Assembly (NCBI GenBank): GCA_002308315.1
Contig: DBWE01000171.1
Coordinates: 670 to 13,460, forward strand
Origin: Clostridiales bacterium UBA1246
GTDB taxonomy: Bacteria > Bacillota > Clostridia > Oscillospirales > Oscillospiraceae
Direction: 5' to 3'
DNA: 12,791 nt
Shown here: one piece after another, positions 8,701-12,791 of the stretch
Layout: each line of letters opens with the position of its first letter
How positions within the stretch are numbered: the first letter of the stretch is position 1
Notes under the pieces: generated by a model
What the model saw: only the letters and a program-made list of their open reading frames with translations
What the model was told of the DNA's origin: nothing
Databases searched by the model: none
Program-made: the position numbers and the translations under genes

Positions 8701-11095
8701 TCCTGCCGTAGAACTTTTCCGCCATCCGCGCCGTCGGCGGAGCGTTCACGCTCTCCTTTGGCAGCGGCACTATATAAAACCGCGTCCCGGTCTCCGGATC
8801 GACTACCGCAAGGCGCCGGGCAGTAGACAGCTCGTATGCCTCGCCGTCCTCGGGCGTTACCGTGACGGAGGCGGGTATCGGGCTGCCGTCGGCGCGGAAT
8901 ACGAAGCCGTAGCCGTCGCCCACCACGCTGCCGGACTCCGTAAGCGTGGATTTGACGTTGGCTCCGTAGAAGCCGTAGGTCCGGTCGGCGTTCCTGTACT
9001 TTTCGTAATAGACCAGCGCCCCGGCCTGGAAGCTCGCCTGCCAGTCGCCGTAGTGGCGGGAGACGGTCAGCCTCGGATAGGGATAGGTCGTCAGACCCTG
9101 ATCGCGCAGATTGTATGCCAGGGTATCGCCCGTGTCCGTCTGGAAGGCGCTGCCCATCGCCGCCTGCAGTCCCGCGCTGTCCCGCGTGCCGATCTCCTCT
9201 CCGATCCCGGCGTCGGCGCTGCCCTCGGAGAGATAATAGACGTTGCTGAAATATCCGGCGTTTTTCGCGATCGCCCACGTCTGCGCCCCGTCGCGCTCGT
9301 TGAGCAGGCATACGGTATAGGAGTTCCGTATGCCCGCGGCGGCGTCGGGCACGAAGCCGGCCGCCTGCGCTCCGTTCTGGAAGCCGGCGGAATAACAGTT
9401 CTCGATAAGGTCGACCGCGCCGCCTCCCACAAGGCCGCCGGTCCGGCGCGCGGTGATGTAGCAGTCGGCATAAGAATTCATAAGGTCGAGCGTGCCGCTT
9501 TCCACGGAGCCTATGAGGCCTCCCGCCATGCTGACCGCTCCGCTCTCCCCCGCCGATATCACCGTCGCGGCAAAGCTGCCGTCCACCGACAGCATCGCGC
9601 AGTTGACCGCGCCCACGAGACCTCCCGCGGCGCTGCCGCCCGATATCCACACCGTCGACTCCGTTTTGCCCAGGAAGTCGGCGCGCTCGAGATAGACGCG
9701 GCAGTTTTCTATCTGCGAGGCCGGGCCGGATATCATACCGGCCAGCGCTCCCGCGTTTTCGCCGCTGACGGTACAGTCCGTCATGCGGATGTCCTTAAGC
9801 TTTCCGCCGAAAACCCCGAACAGGCCGGCGTCCCGCTCCGCGGAGGCGCGCAGGCCGGCTATGCGCCTGCCGTCTCCGTCATACTCCGCAAGCGCGTCGT
9901 TCCGGATGGGCTTGAAGTTGGGCCGGCTGCCCGCGTGACCGTTGAAATAAAAGTCACCGTAAGCGCCCATCCAGCTGCCCGTGCCGGTGTTTGTTTTCAG
10001 GTCTATGTCCCGGGTCTGCTCCGCCGAGGTGATCAGGGTCCCTACGCCGGAGGACGCGTCCAGGTTCTGCAGATGCCGTCCGCATTCGATCACCGCGCGG
10101 CCGGCGGCGCTGTCCGTATCGTCGCCGAACAGGCTGTTGACCTTCACCGGGCCGTAGCTGCCGTCGTTTACCAGCTTGCTGGGGCTGTGCACCTCCAGCG
10201 TGAGCGTGAGCCTGCTGCCGGGCGTGAGGCGCCGGTCGGGCATGAGGCTGCTCTCGCTGCCGAAAAGGGCGTTGAAGCGCCGCGCGGGGCTGCGCAGGTC
10301 GTCCAGCGTAAGGTCGCAGTAAAAGCTGGTGCCGCTCTGCGACAGCGCCGGCAAAGTGCCGTCGGCGGACGAGAGCTCGCAGACGTGGTCGAATTCGTCG
10401 CGGATGGTCAGCTTGAAGGTAAGGCTGTCTCCGGGATTTTGCGCGGTGCACTGCAGATAGGCGCTGAGCCGCTCGCCGTTGTTTACCGTGATGGTCGGGC
10501 GGAGCGTGAAGGTATCGCCGGCGCTGCTTTCTTCCGCGCCGCCGTGATAATAGCCGATCCTCGCGCCGTCGTTCAGGCGGTCGCGGCGGCTGCGCAGGGC
10601 GTTCAGGGCGCCCCACGTTCCCGGATCTTCATACCGTCCGATAAAGTCGTCCTTCTCGCTGTAAAAAACAGAATATACCGTGCCGGACTCTCTGTCGTAT
10701 TCCACGACCCAGAAGCCCTGCCCGGTACCGTCGTCCAGCACGTCTTTGAAGATCCTCTTCCAGAGCTCATCCTCCGACGTTATGTAATATAGTTTTTTCT
10801 CCGGGTCCCAATCGCCGTGGCTCGGCGTCCCGTAGACGTAATTGTCGTTTTCGTAATAAACGTCCGCGCTGCCCTCGGAGCGCAGCTTAACAAGCTCGTT
10901 CTGCGCGGCGATATAGATAAGCTCCGCCTTCGCGTCCAACTCCTTCTGACGCAGCTCCTTCCGTATCCTGACAAGGTTCGGTATAAGCAGCGCCAGCAGT
11001 ATGACCAGAATTCCTACGGCGATCAGCGCCTCGGCAAGCGTAAAACCGCGGCGGTCTTTCCGTATTCTCTTTCCGTACGTCATCAGCCTGTTCAA
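2786..11095 (-). CDS. Giant modular type IV pilin (prepilin signal + triple GLUG blocks + Flg_new repeats)
   Basis: A 2769-residue (roughly 300 kDa) protein, probably a pilus-displayed adhesin. Start: TTG 11093-11095, 8 nt after a TGAGGAG ribosome site; the next ATG (M5) is too far from that site. Residues 1-17 are a basic leader ending RKDRRG. Cleavage after Gly17 exposes Phe-Thr-Leu-Ala-Glu, with Glu22 at +5, and a hydrophobic helix (22-42), a textbook prepilin. Residues 50-330 are a pilin-like and beta-rich head. GLUG blocks with GGLVG and NC(Y/A) motifs span about 336-685, 839-1201 and 1380-1975, each closed by HYG(D/R)W. Residues 1990-2330 look Ig-like, 2334-2572 hold three Flg_new-type repeats, and 2573-2769 form a distinct Trp-rich domain. 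There is no LPXTG, SLH or catalytic motif. Normal pilins have about 130-250 residues. The gene leads a minor-pilin operon behind its own promoter, with no frameshift or internal stop. The prepilin signal is seen directly; tip location and adhesion are inferred from modular pilins. Confidence 0.93.
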   Translation of the reverse strand: MNRLMTYGKRIRKDRRGFTLAEALIAVGILVILLALLIPNLVRIRKELRQKELDAKAELIYIAAQNELVKLRSEGSADVYYENDNYVYGTPSHGDWDPEKKLYYITSEDELWKRIFKDVLDDGTGQGFWVVEYDRESGTVYSVFYSEKDDFIGRYEDPGTWGALNALRSRRDRLNDGARIGYYHGGAEESSAGDTFTLRPTITVNNGERLSAYLQCTAQNPGDSLTFKLTIRDEFDHVCELSSADGTLPALSQSGTSFYCDLTLDDLRSPARRFNALFGSESSLMPDRRLTPGSRLTLTLEVHSPSKLVNDGSYGPVKVNSLFGDDTDSAAGRAVIECGRHLQNLDASSGVGTLITSAEQTRDIDLKTNTGTGSWMGAYGDFYFNGHAGSRPNFKPIRNDALAEYDGDGRRIAGLRASAERDAGLFGVFGGKLKDIRMTDCTVSGENAGALAGMISGPASQIENCRVYLERADFLGKTESTVWISGGSAAGGLVGAVNCAMLSVDGSFAATVISAGESGAVSMAGGLIGSVESGTLDLMNSYADCYITARRTGGLVGGGAVDLIENCYSAGFQNGAQAAGFVPDAAAGIRNSYTVCLLNERDGAQTWAIAKNAGYFSNVYYLSEGSADAGIGEEIGTRDSAGLQAAMGSAFQTDTGDTLAYNLRDQGLTTYPYPRLTVSRHYGDWQASFQAGALVYYEKYRNADRTYGFYGANVKSTLTESGSVVGDGYGFVFRADGSPIPASVTVTPEDGEAYELSTARRLAVVDPETGTRFYIVPLPKESVNAPPTARMAEKFYGRISASVSGKTEVYAFNPHFAKTVITMQNISADVPAVEQVLIRTPRHLKNLSSYYDGYYSAVTASAVFRQERNMSYGSYDWAGFSEWSERVYSQLPIGRSAASPFIAEYDGGCYTISDVSFITDDGDYVGMFGCNGGILRNIVLATDYDPAESVHFFVQRTTDMKPNVPVYMGVLAGRSDGTIDNCAVAGYYISGSDGTLHAYENCTLYVGGLVGGNSGVIENCAADCPEIRLSSVFANVSMGGFAGLNMQSGSIQNSYALGFLKVTDSRGGSVHVAGFAGNNGGQADSCYCATAIEVSGLTSTAHGFAPTGGLVTNCFYLNNGTYSYVGALRSFTTPAKDASGKALSSGEQLLYGELQSRRSSGAATWRNSRSHPNTPGGNTAVYPFRAVVRDRNNLPVHYGDWPTMPQLGAFGLFYWERETGGANDGYHITYLGVTDTDETLAGSSLCTAHDDDGRIAEFGYGYYHADGRSAEVTGITGLEWSGKERYNTAAAAALRSQIRGYTFYPFSTRVASEGDYIYLDNGESTAGSLTLSDGTLSRSFTLTPFFANAMQCAGAGSVTTEDGRTVDFSAAPGSSANTFEIRSVTQLQYINWNTQTRGCDTLVNKENRTRFPFIQYATNIGVGLQSKADVLSFRPVQYWKQSHDVSGDGFEGYTPIAGMGTSSPTVSGEYENFLYAWFGGSYDGQSYKIKNLNVISPSYSVGLFGVTLGADLRNVIMFSDNDACVERRTAGTEYENRDGAYNLGGLVGVAYEYKSTSIDNKLENCAVAGYCVTDSSTNRQGAGTANVGGLVGLAGMNLSRCSAVTDIQIACTHEHGHMVWGSFVRVGGLAGSAGTPRAPGETAAQSAALSVSDCYTGGSVSIAPTTLYEMPTSFESDGYANRDKNNSGKSVNIFVSGMIGGSYALNMCNITGFKTSKPDGTATINNCYTYLQLPNLEGSVRAVSLFANQGDRYGQQGNGGTVITLNNCYYLDSIKENVGHPDREDPTTWPQYFFRASKTFTQINSAPTAAQWTLLRKSEDECTEAEKTERRTLIDRFKELVISDEEFEAMLQGDLTCLTKYLYAQGPTTTKAAYDALMTADGKYDSSRSSQYYKTRGTAAQAVSYDTLHSAGMADALGDNWDLITVSEPGGAAIDGKYSFSSLDSQEGKNYPFPTVVRQPDLSYGGEVNIHYGRWPIIGYFWANGRDSMDIFADMKDSGFAEKTFYLNYAKNEGEIPEGTEFRLEPDDLAEIVECVPDDENRRYEVTIRANGVGAVRVIELNTDASFSLNITGELRIDSDPAEMYLFHGTPQQLQLTAKSAMQQDGGGSEGADYTDKGVWELISPDENLLKTQRIADRTAAWTVTGQEPGLRALTASFSYDYHGLDISETAFVSVRTYGYIGLITSDTDAGGKNRAVSAKRSADGGAVAENEPGVYGGTPAMPVPAQFAIFATDADGDLASFRVDGVTVKAGKKTYGLYPDADEDSPYELEFHLSGTAPQIYTEQAGAFRYRCASLRYSGEGEAPGVTLTVSLTDPNGVGRYEFSLPVSSVPRFEVAFDGGTGAEGTMRSIGVTGNSVTLPDCAFTRTGYGFAGWLCGETIMQPGEVLDNITENTTVTAQWAPNTYTVRFSPNGGRGTMESIALVYDGEAAALPACAFTPPAATPSFFGWNTEPDGLGEDYADGEAVRNIASGGEITLYARWQQSARITLVGSGSVSRFAPRNGSDVLFDDPEERPDCGVREGWDLDGWYTAASMDGVRVLDEDGRIVADADGIAEDGVFAMTDDMTLYARWTGTVFVPIDVLEGETDENARYLIANSAEEGECSLMANADTVSDVGNFTSVSAEVLKDSFYDDTGAYLEDQPYISDDASIGDSARWKFVRYGAFSYKYAGTTYSGREFYNIFNCNGLSIRDHGTSLRVRLDNDSNDRNEWTYNADRPGVLWSYFATKETSRDKSINLSSSGWTVTKNMTCVIFGQKEVYSFGHVNAEG
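3380..4096 (-). repeat. Three Listeria-Bacteroides (Flg_new) type repeats in the giant pilin
   Basis: Residues 2334-2401 and 2406-2482 are clear copies. Each runs from an FxxxGG(T/R)G(A/T)M-like strand through a CAFTRTGY/CAFTPPA turn and (F)AGW/FGW to a closing T(A/L)xxW. Residues 2488-2572 are a diverged third copy that keeps the DGWYT and LYARW ends. Such beta-grasp-like repeats are common spacers in surface proteins of Gram-positive bacteria and probably act here as a stalk for the C-terminal domain. Confidence 0.8.
5171..6958 (-). repeat. GLUG block C of the giant pilin
   Basis: Residues about 1380-1975. The block opens with IRSVTQLQYINW and GGSYDGQSYKIKNL, then runs through GLFG, LGGLVG (about 1541), VGGLVG (about 1586), VGGLAG (about 1626) and a degenerate SGMIGG (about 1695). 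NCAVAGY, NNCYTY and NNCYYL motifs lie between them. It carries a charged helical insertion (about 1800-1890) absent from the other blocks and closes with YPFPTV and HYGRW (5171-5185). GLUG repeats are short glycine-rich beta repeats of cell-surface proteins; the parallel beta-solenoid fold is inference. Confidence 0.75.
7493..8581 (-). repeat. GLUG block B of the giant pilin
   Basis: Residues about 839-1201. The block opens with RTPRHLKNLS and AEYDGGCYTISDVSF, followed by GMFG, VGGLVGGNSG (about 1005), MGGFAG (about 1039) and AGFAGNNGG (about 1073). Connecting NCAVAGYY, ENCAADC and TNCFYLNN motifs are present. It closes with YPFRAV and HYGDW (7493-7507). NCAVAGY is shared almost exactly with block C, and the closing 17 bases on the plus strand (gccagtcgccgtagtgg) are identical to those of block A. 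Confidence 0.75.
9041..10090 (-). repeat. GLUG block A of the giant pilin
   Basis: Residues about 336-685. The block opens with CGRHLQNLD, then AGLFGVFGG (about 421), AGGLVG (about 490), AGGLIG (about 522) and TGGLVGGG (about 552). IENCRV, NSYADCY and IENCYSAGF motifs lie between them. It ends with YPYPRL and HYGDW (9041-9055). It is the most membrane-proximal of three homologous blocks in this protein. Confidence 0.75.
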
Positions 11096-11103
11096 GTTAT
11101 TTG

Positions 11104-11110
11104 CTCCTCA
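11104..11110 (-). promoter_or_regulatory. Ribosome binding site that fixes the TTG start of the giant pilin
   Basis: TGAGGAG on the minus strand, 8 nt upstream of TTG 11093-11095. The first in-frame ATG (11081-11083) lies 20 nt away, outside the normal range, so TTG is the supported start. Confidence 0.75.
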
Positions 11111-11144
11111 GCCAAGTAGCTTTATAATCTTCATGTTTCTTTTT

Positions 11145-11173
11145 ATAATAGTGTAAAAATCCGATTTTGTAAA
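11145..11173 (-). promoter_or_regulatory. Sigma-A-like promoter of the giant pilin / minor pilin operon
   Basis: On the minus strand a -35 box TTTACA (11168-11173) and a -10 box TATTAT (11145-11150) are separated by exactly 17 nt; each matches consensus at 5 of 6 positions. A start near 11138 would give a 5' leader of about 42 nt. The region is strikingly AT-rich compared with its surroundings. No other promoter is obvious until the one before pilB, so the four pilin genes are probably one transcript. Confidence 0.7.
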
Positions 11174-11179
11174 GTCTTC

Positions 11180-11202
11180 CCGCGCAATAAAAGAGTGCGC
11201 GG
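11180..11202 (-). other. Hairpin immediately upstream of the pilin-operon promoter
   Basis: Perfect 7-bp arms, CCGCGCA (11180-11186) and TGCGCGG (11196-11202), around a 9-nt loop. It ends 6 nt before the -35 box. It may be an operator-like dyad or part of the transcription barrier behind the SLH gene; the sequence alone does not distinguish these. Confidence 0.35.
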
Positions 11203-11227
11203 ACGGATACGCGCCGGGCAAAGCGAA

Positions 11228-11261
11228 GCTCCGGGGCGGCCGTTCAAAGCCGTCCCGGAGC
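11228..11261 (-). terminator. Candidate terminator of the SLH surface-protein gene
   Basis: A 13-bp stem with one A-C mismatch on the minus strand (arms 11228-11240 and 11249-11261) and an 8-nt loop, followed by the moderately U-rich TTCGCTTTG. It lies 45 nt downstream of the SLH gene stop codon. The stem is strong but the U-tract is interrupted, so termination may be partial. Confidence 0.5.
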
Positions 11262-11269
11262 CGATCCCC

Positions 11270-11294
11270 GCCCCGCCTGCCTTGACCGCGGGGC
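11270..11294. other. Third hairpin in the SLH-pilin spacer
   Basis: Perfect 7-bp arms, GCCCCGC (11270-11276) and GCGGGGC (11288-11294), with an 11-nt loop, just past the SLH gene stop codon. On the plus strand it is followed after 7 nt by six T residues (11302-11307), a terminator shape for plus-strand transcription. No plus-strand gene is visible that would need it. On the minus strand it may help the adjacent terminator. Confidence 0.35.
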
Positions 11295-11305
11295 GATATT
11301 CTTTT

Positions 11306-12791
11306 TTATTCCGTGATCATGCCGCAGAACCGCTGCATGAGCGCGGCAATCTGCGCGCGGGCGGCGCCGCCGCCGGGGTCAAGGGTCCCGTCGCCCATGC
11401 CCTTGACGAGGCCTGAGCCCACGGCCCGGCGCATCGCCTCCTCCGCCCCGGGAGACACGCTCCCGGCGTCGGCAAAGGCGTCCAGGGCGGCCTCTTCGCC
11501 GAGCTCGAAGCCCTTGTATTTCGCGTAATTGTACAGCAGGACGGTCACCTGCTCGCGTGTGATCACGCCGTTCGGCTCGATGCTGCCGTCGATCCCTTCA
11601 GTAAGTCCGTTCTCTTCGAGCCAGGCCATGCACTCATCGTACCATCTGCCCGAATTCGTCCCCTCCGCCGCGGGAGCCGAGCCCCTGTCCATATTGAAAA
11701 GCATCTGCGCGACCATGGCGCAGCTCGCCGCAGCGTCCGGCTCAAAGCCGCGGCCGGTCCCGCGCATCACCCCGTGGGACACGGCCCAGCGCACCGCGTC
11801 CAGATACCAGGCGTTCGGCCTGAGATCGGGGAACATAGTGAGCAGGTCGACAGGCTCGAAGAGAAGCTCTATATCCACCTTTCCGTCCGGCATGGCGAAG
11901 GTGAACGTCCCCCCGCCCTCGTCGGTCAGCCTGACCGCGGACCTTGCCCCGTTCCTGCGGCGCACCGTCAGCTCCGCGAGCTTCCAGCCCTCGAGCTGCT
12001 CCGCCGTAAGAGTGATCGTTCTGCCCATCGAGGCGTTTACGGGACTGATCAGCATTTTTCCTCCGGCCGGGGCGTTCAGCTCCGCCGGGAACTGCTGCGC
12101 GTAAGGCTCGGTCCGCTCGATCCGCGTTTCCCCGTACCTTGCGGTATACACCGTGTCGCCCTGCACGGGAGCTATCCCGGGCGACCAGCCGTCGAAGCGG
12201 AAGATGACCGTATCGTTATCGTCGAAGCGCGTCGGCGTATCGCCGTCATAGCCCGGCACGGTCCCGAAGGGCAGATAAGCATCGGTCTCCAGAACGGTCC
12301 CGTCCCAATCCTTCCACGTGACCGTATAGCTCCGGGGCTCATCGGTGAACTTCGCGGTGTAGGTCGCGTCGCCGTTCACGGCGGCGACCGCGGGCGACCA
12401 GCCCGCAAAGGAATGGAAATACTCGGCGTCGGCACGCTTGACGGGCTCCGCGCCCGAGTAAACGGGCACGTCTCCCTGTGGGACCTTATCGGTCCGCAGG
12501 ACCGTTCCGTCATGGTTTGCCCACGTCACGGTATATACGTTTTTCCACAGCGCGGTCACGTCGGTGTCCGCGCAGACGGTATATACGTCGCCGGGCGCGT
12601 AACGCTCGCCGCCGATCTCCCACGCGTCGAAGACGGTCCCGGAGGGCGGTGCAAAGCCGCTGTCCGGCAAAGCGTGCGTAAGTCCCCGCAGCACCGGGGC
12701 GCTGTCCATCGCCCCAAGGCCGCCGTTGGAGATGAAATACATATTGAAGTATACTTCCGTCTGATCGAACACCGCGGAATATTCCGCCTCT
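11306..12791 (-). CDS. SLH-anchored repeat surface protein, C-terminal part; 5' end beyond window
   Basis: Secreted protein held to the cell wall by SLH domains, which bind pyruvylated secondary wall polymer. The frame is open to the right edge, so the GTG at 12770-12772 is probably an internal Val. Visible order: a Flg_new repeat (12545-12751, SNGGLGAM to VTALW); two tandem repeats of about 64 residues (12347-12535 and 12134-12328), each with YTVTW, DGTVL, GWSP and YTA; a beta domain of the SPxxASxGxTITLT / GTFTFAMPDGKV type; then three SLH domains (about 11684-11842, 11510-11647 and 11306-11485). SLH2 keeps ITRE and SLH3 keeps ARAQ, but SLH1 has SCAM in place of the TRAE-like motif, so it may be degenerate. 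Ligand or function of the missing N-terminal part is unknown. It lies 210 nt upstream of the giant pilin gene on the same strand, separated by hairpins and a new promoter, so it is probably a separate unit. Both proteins carry Flg_new repeats. Confidence 0.9.
   Translation of the reverse strand, partial: EAEYSAVFDQTEVYFNMYFISNGGLGAMDSAPVLRGLTHALPDSGFAPPSGTVFDAWEIGGERYAPGDVYTVCADTDVTALWKNVYTVTWANHDGTVLRTDKVPQGDVPVYSGAEPVKRADAEYFHSFAGWSPAVAAVNGDATYTAKFTDEPRSYTVTWKDWDGTVLETDAYLPFGTVPGYDGDTPTRFDDNDTVIFRFDGWSPGIAPVQGDTVYTARYGETRIERTEPYAQQFPAELNAPAGGKMLISPVNASMGRTITLTAEQLEGWKLAELTVRRRNGARSAVRLTDEGGGTFTFAMPDGKVDIELLFEPVDLLTMFPDLRPNAWYLDAVRWAVSHGVMRGTGRGFEPDAAASCAMVAQMLFNMDRGSAPAAEGTNSGRWYDECMAWLEENGLTEGIDGSIEPNGVITREQVTVLLYNYAKYKGFELGEEAALDAFADAGSVSPGAEEAMRRAVGSGLVKGMGDGTLDPGGGAARAQIAALMQRFCGMITE
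12134..12535 (-). repeat. Two tandem YTVTW/GWSP repeats in the SLH protein
   Basis: Unit 1 (12347-12535) and unit 2 (12134-12328) share YTVTW, DGTVL, TD, P-Y-G, GWSP and GD-YTA at matching positions over about 64 residues, with a 6-residue linker. Repeats of this type are frequent stalk modules in Clostridia surface proteins. The copies are diverged, so this is an old duplication. Confidence 0.75.

Noticed and set aside
8469..9650. A 393-codon minus-strand frame inside the giant gene
   Set aside because: Out-of-frame shadow with very high Arg/Gly content; the in-frame translation carries GLUG motifs.
8651..10792. A 713-codon open frame on the plus strand
   Set aside because: Complement of the giant pilin's first GLUG block and pilin head; composition is Arg/Ala/Val-rich, with no recognisable domain.
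11144..11149. TATAAT on the plus strand as a divergent promoter
   Set aside because: It is the same AT-rich patch as the minus-strand -10 region, and no plus-strand gene follows it.
1..12791. CRISPR arrays, tRNA/rRNA genes, insertion sequences or phage attachment sites
   Set aside because: No short direct-repeat array, RNA gene, transposase motif or flanking duplication was seen; the repeats present are diverged protein-coding modules.

Overview
The window looks like a chromosomal segment from a GC-rich member of the Clostridia, plausibly a gut Oscillospiraceae-like bacterium. The evidence is an S-layer-homology (SLH) anchored surface protein, Listeria-Bacteroides-type (Flg_new) and GLUG repeats, and Gram-positive type IV pilus genes with strong Shine-Dalgarno sites and sigma-A-like promoters. 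The taxonomic placement is inference from gene content and composition; there is no rRNA or other marker gene here. Every gene I can support lies on the minus strand, so transcription runs from high to low coordinates.

Layout in order of transcription. (1) 11306-12791: C-terminal part of a cell-wall surface protein with one Flg_new repeat, two tandem YTVTW/GWSP repeats, a beta domain and three C-terminal SLH domains. (2) 11098-11305: a 208-bp spacer with three hairpins, one a candidate terminator, followed by a good promoter (TTTACA-17-TATTAT). (3) 2786-11095: one giant gene of 2769 codons, with a TTG start, whose product begins with a textbook type IV prepilin signal and continues into three GLUG blocks, Ig-like stretches, three Flg_new repeats and a distinct C-terminal domain. 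(4) 2042-2716, 1745-2038 and 1177-1767: three small prepilin-like genes resembling PilX/GspK, PilV/GspI and PilW/GspJ minor pilins. They are tightly packed: the first pair is 3 nt apart and the second pair overlaps by 23 nt. (5) 1116-1176: a 61-nt gap with a near-ideal promoter (TTGAAC-17-TATAAT). (6) 1-1115: the N-terminal 371 codons of the pilus extension ATPase PilB, with tandem MshEN cyclic-di-GMP-binding motifs and a Walker A box, running off the left edge.

Interpretation (inference): genes 3 and 4 together look like a pilus-tip cassette. Three minor pilins probably form an initiation/tip complex that carries a roughly 300-kDa modular pilin acting as an adhesin, and PilB, perhaps under cyclic-di-GMP control, powers assembly. 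This fits the known concept of modular pilins, in which a pilin module is joined to an adhesive domain, but the size and the triplicated GLUG architecture are extreme. No major pilin, PilC, PilD, PilT or PilM-O gene is visible here. Long open frames on the plus strand are antisense shadows of these GC-rich genes.
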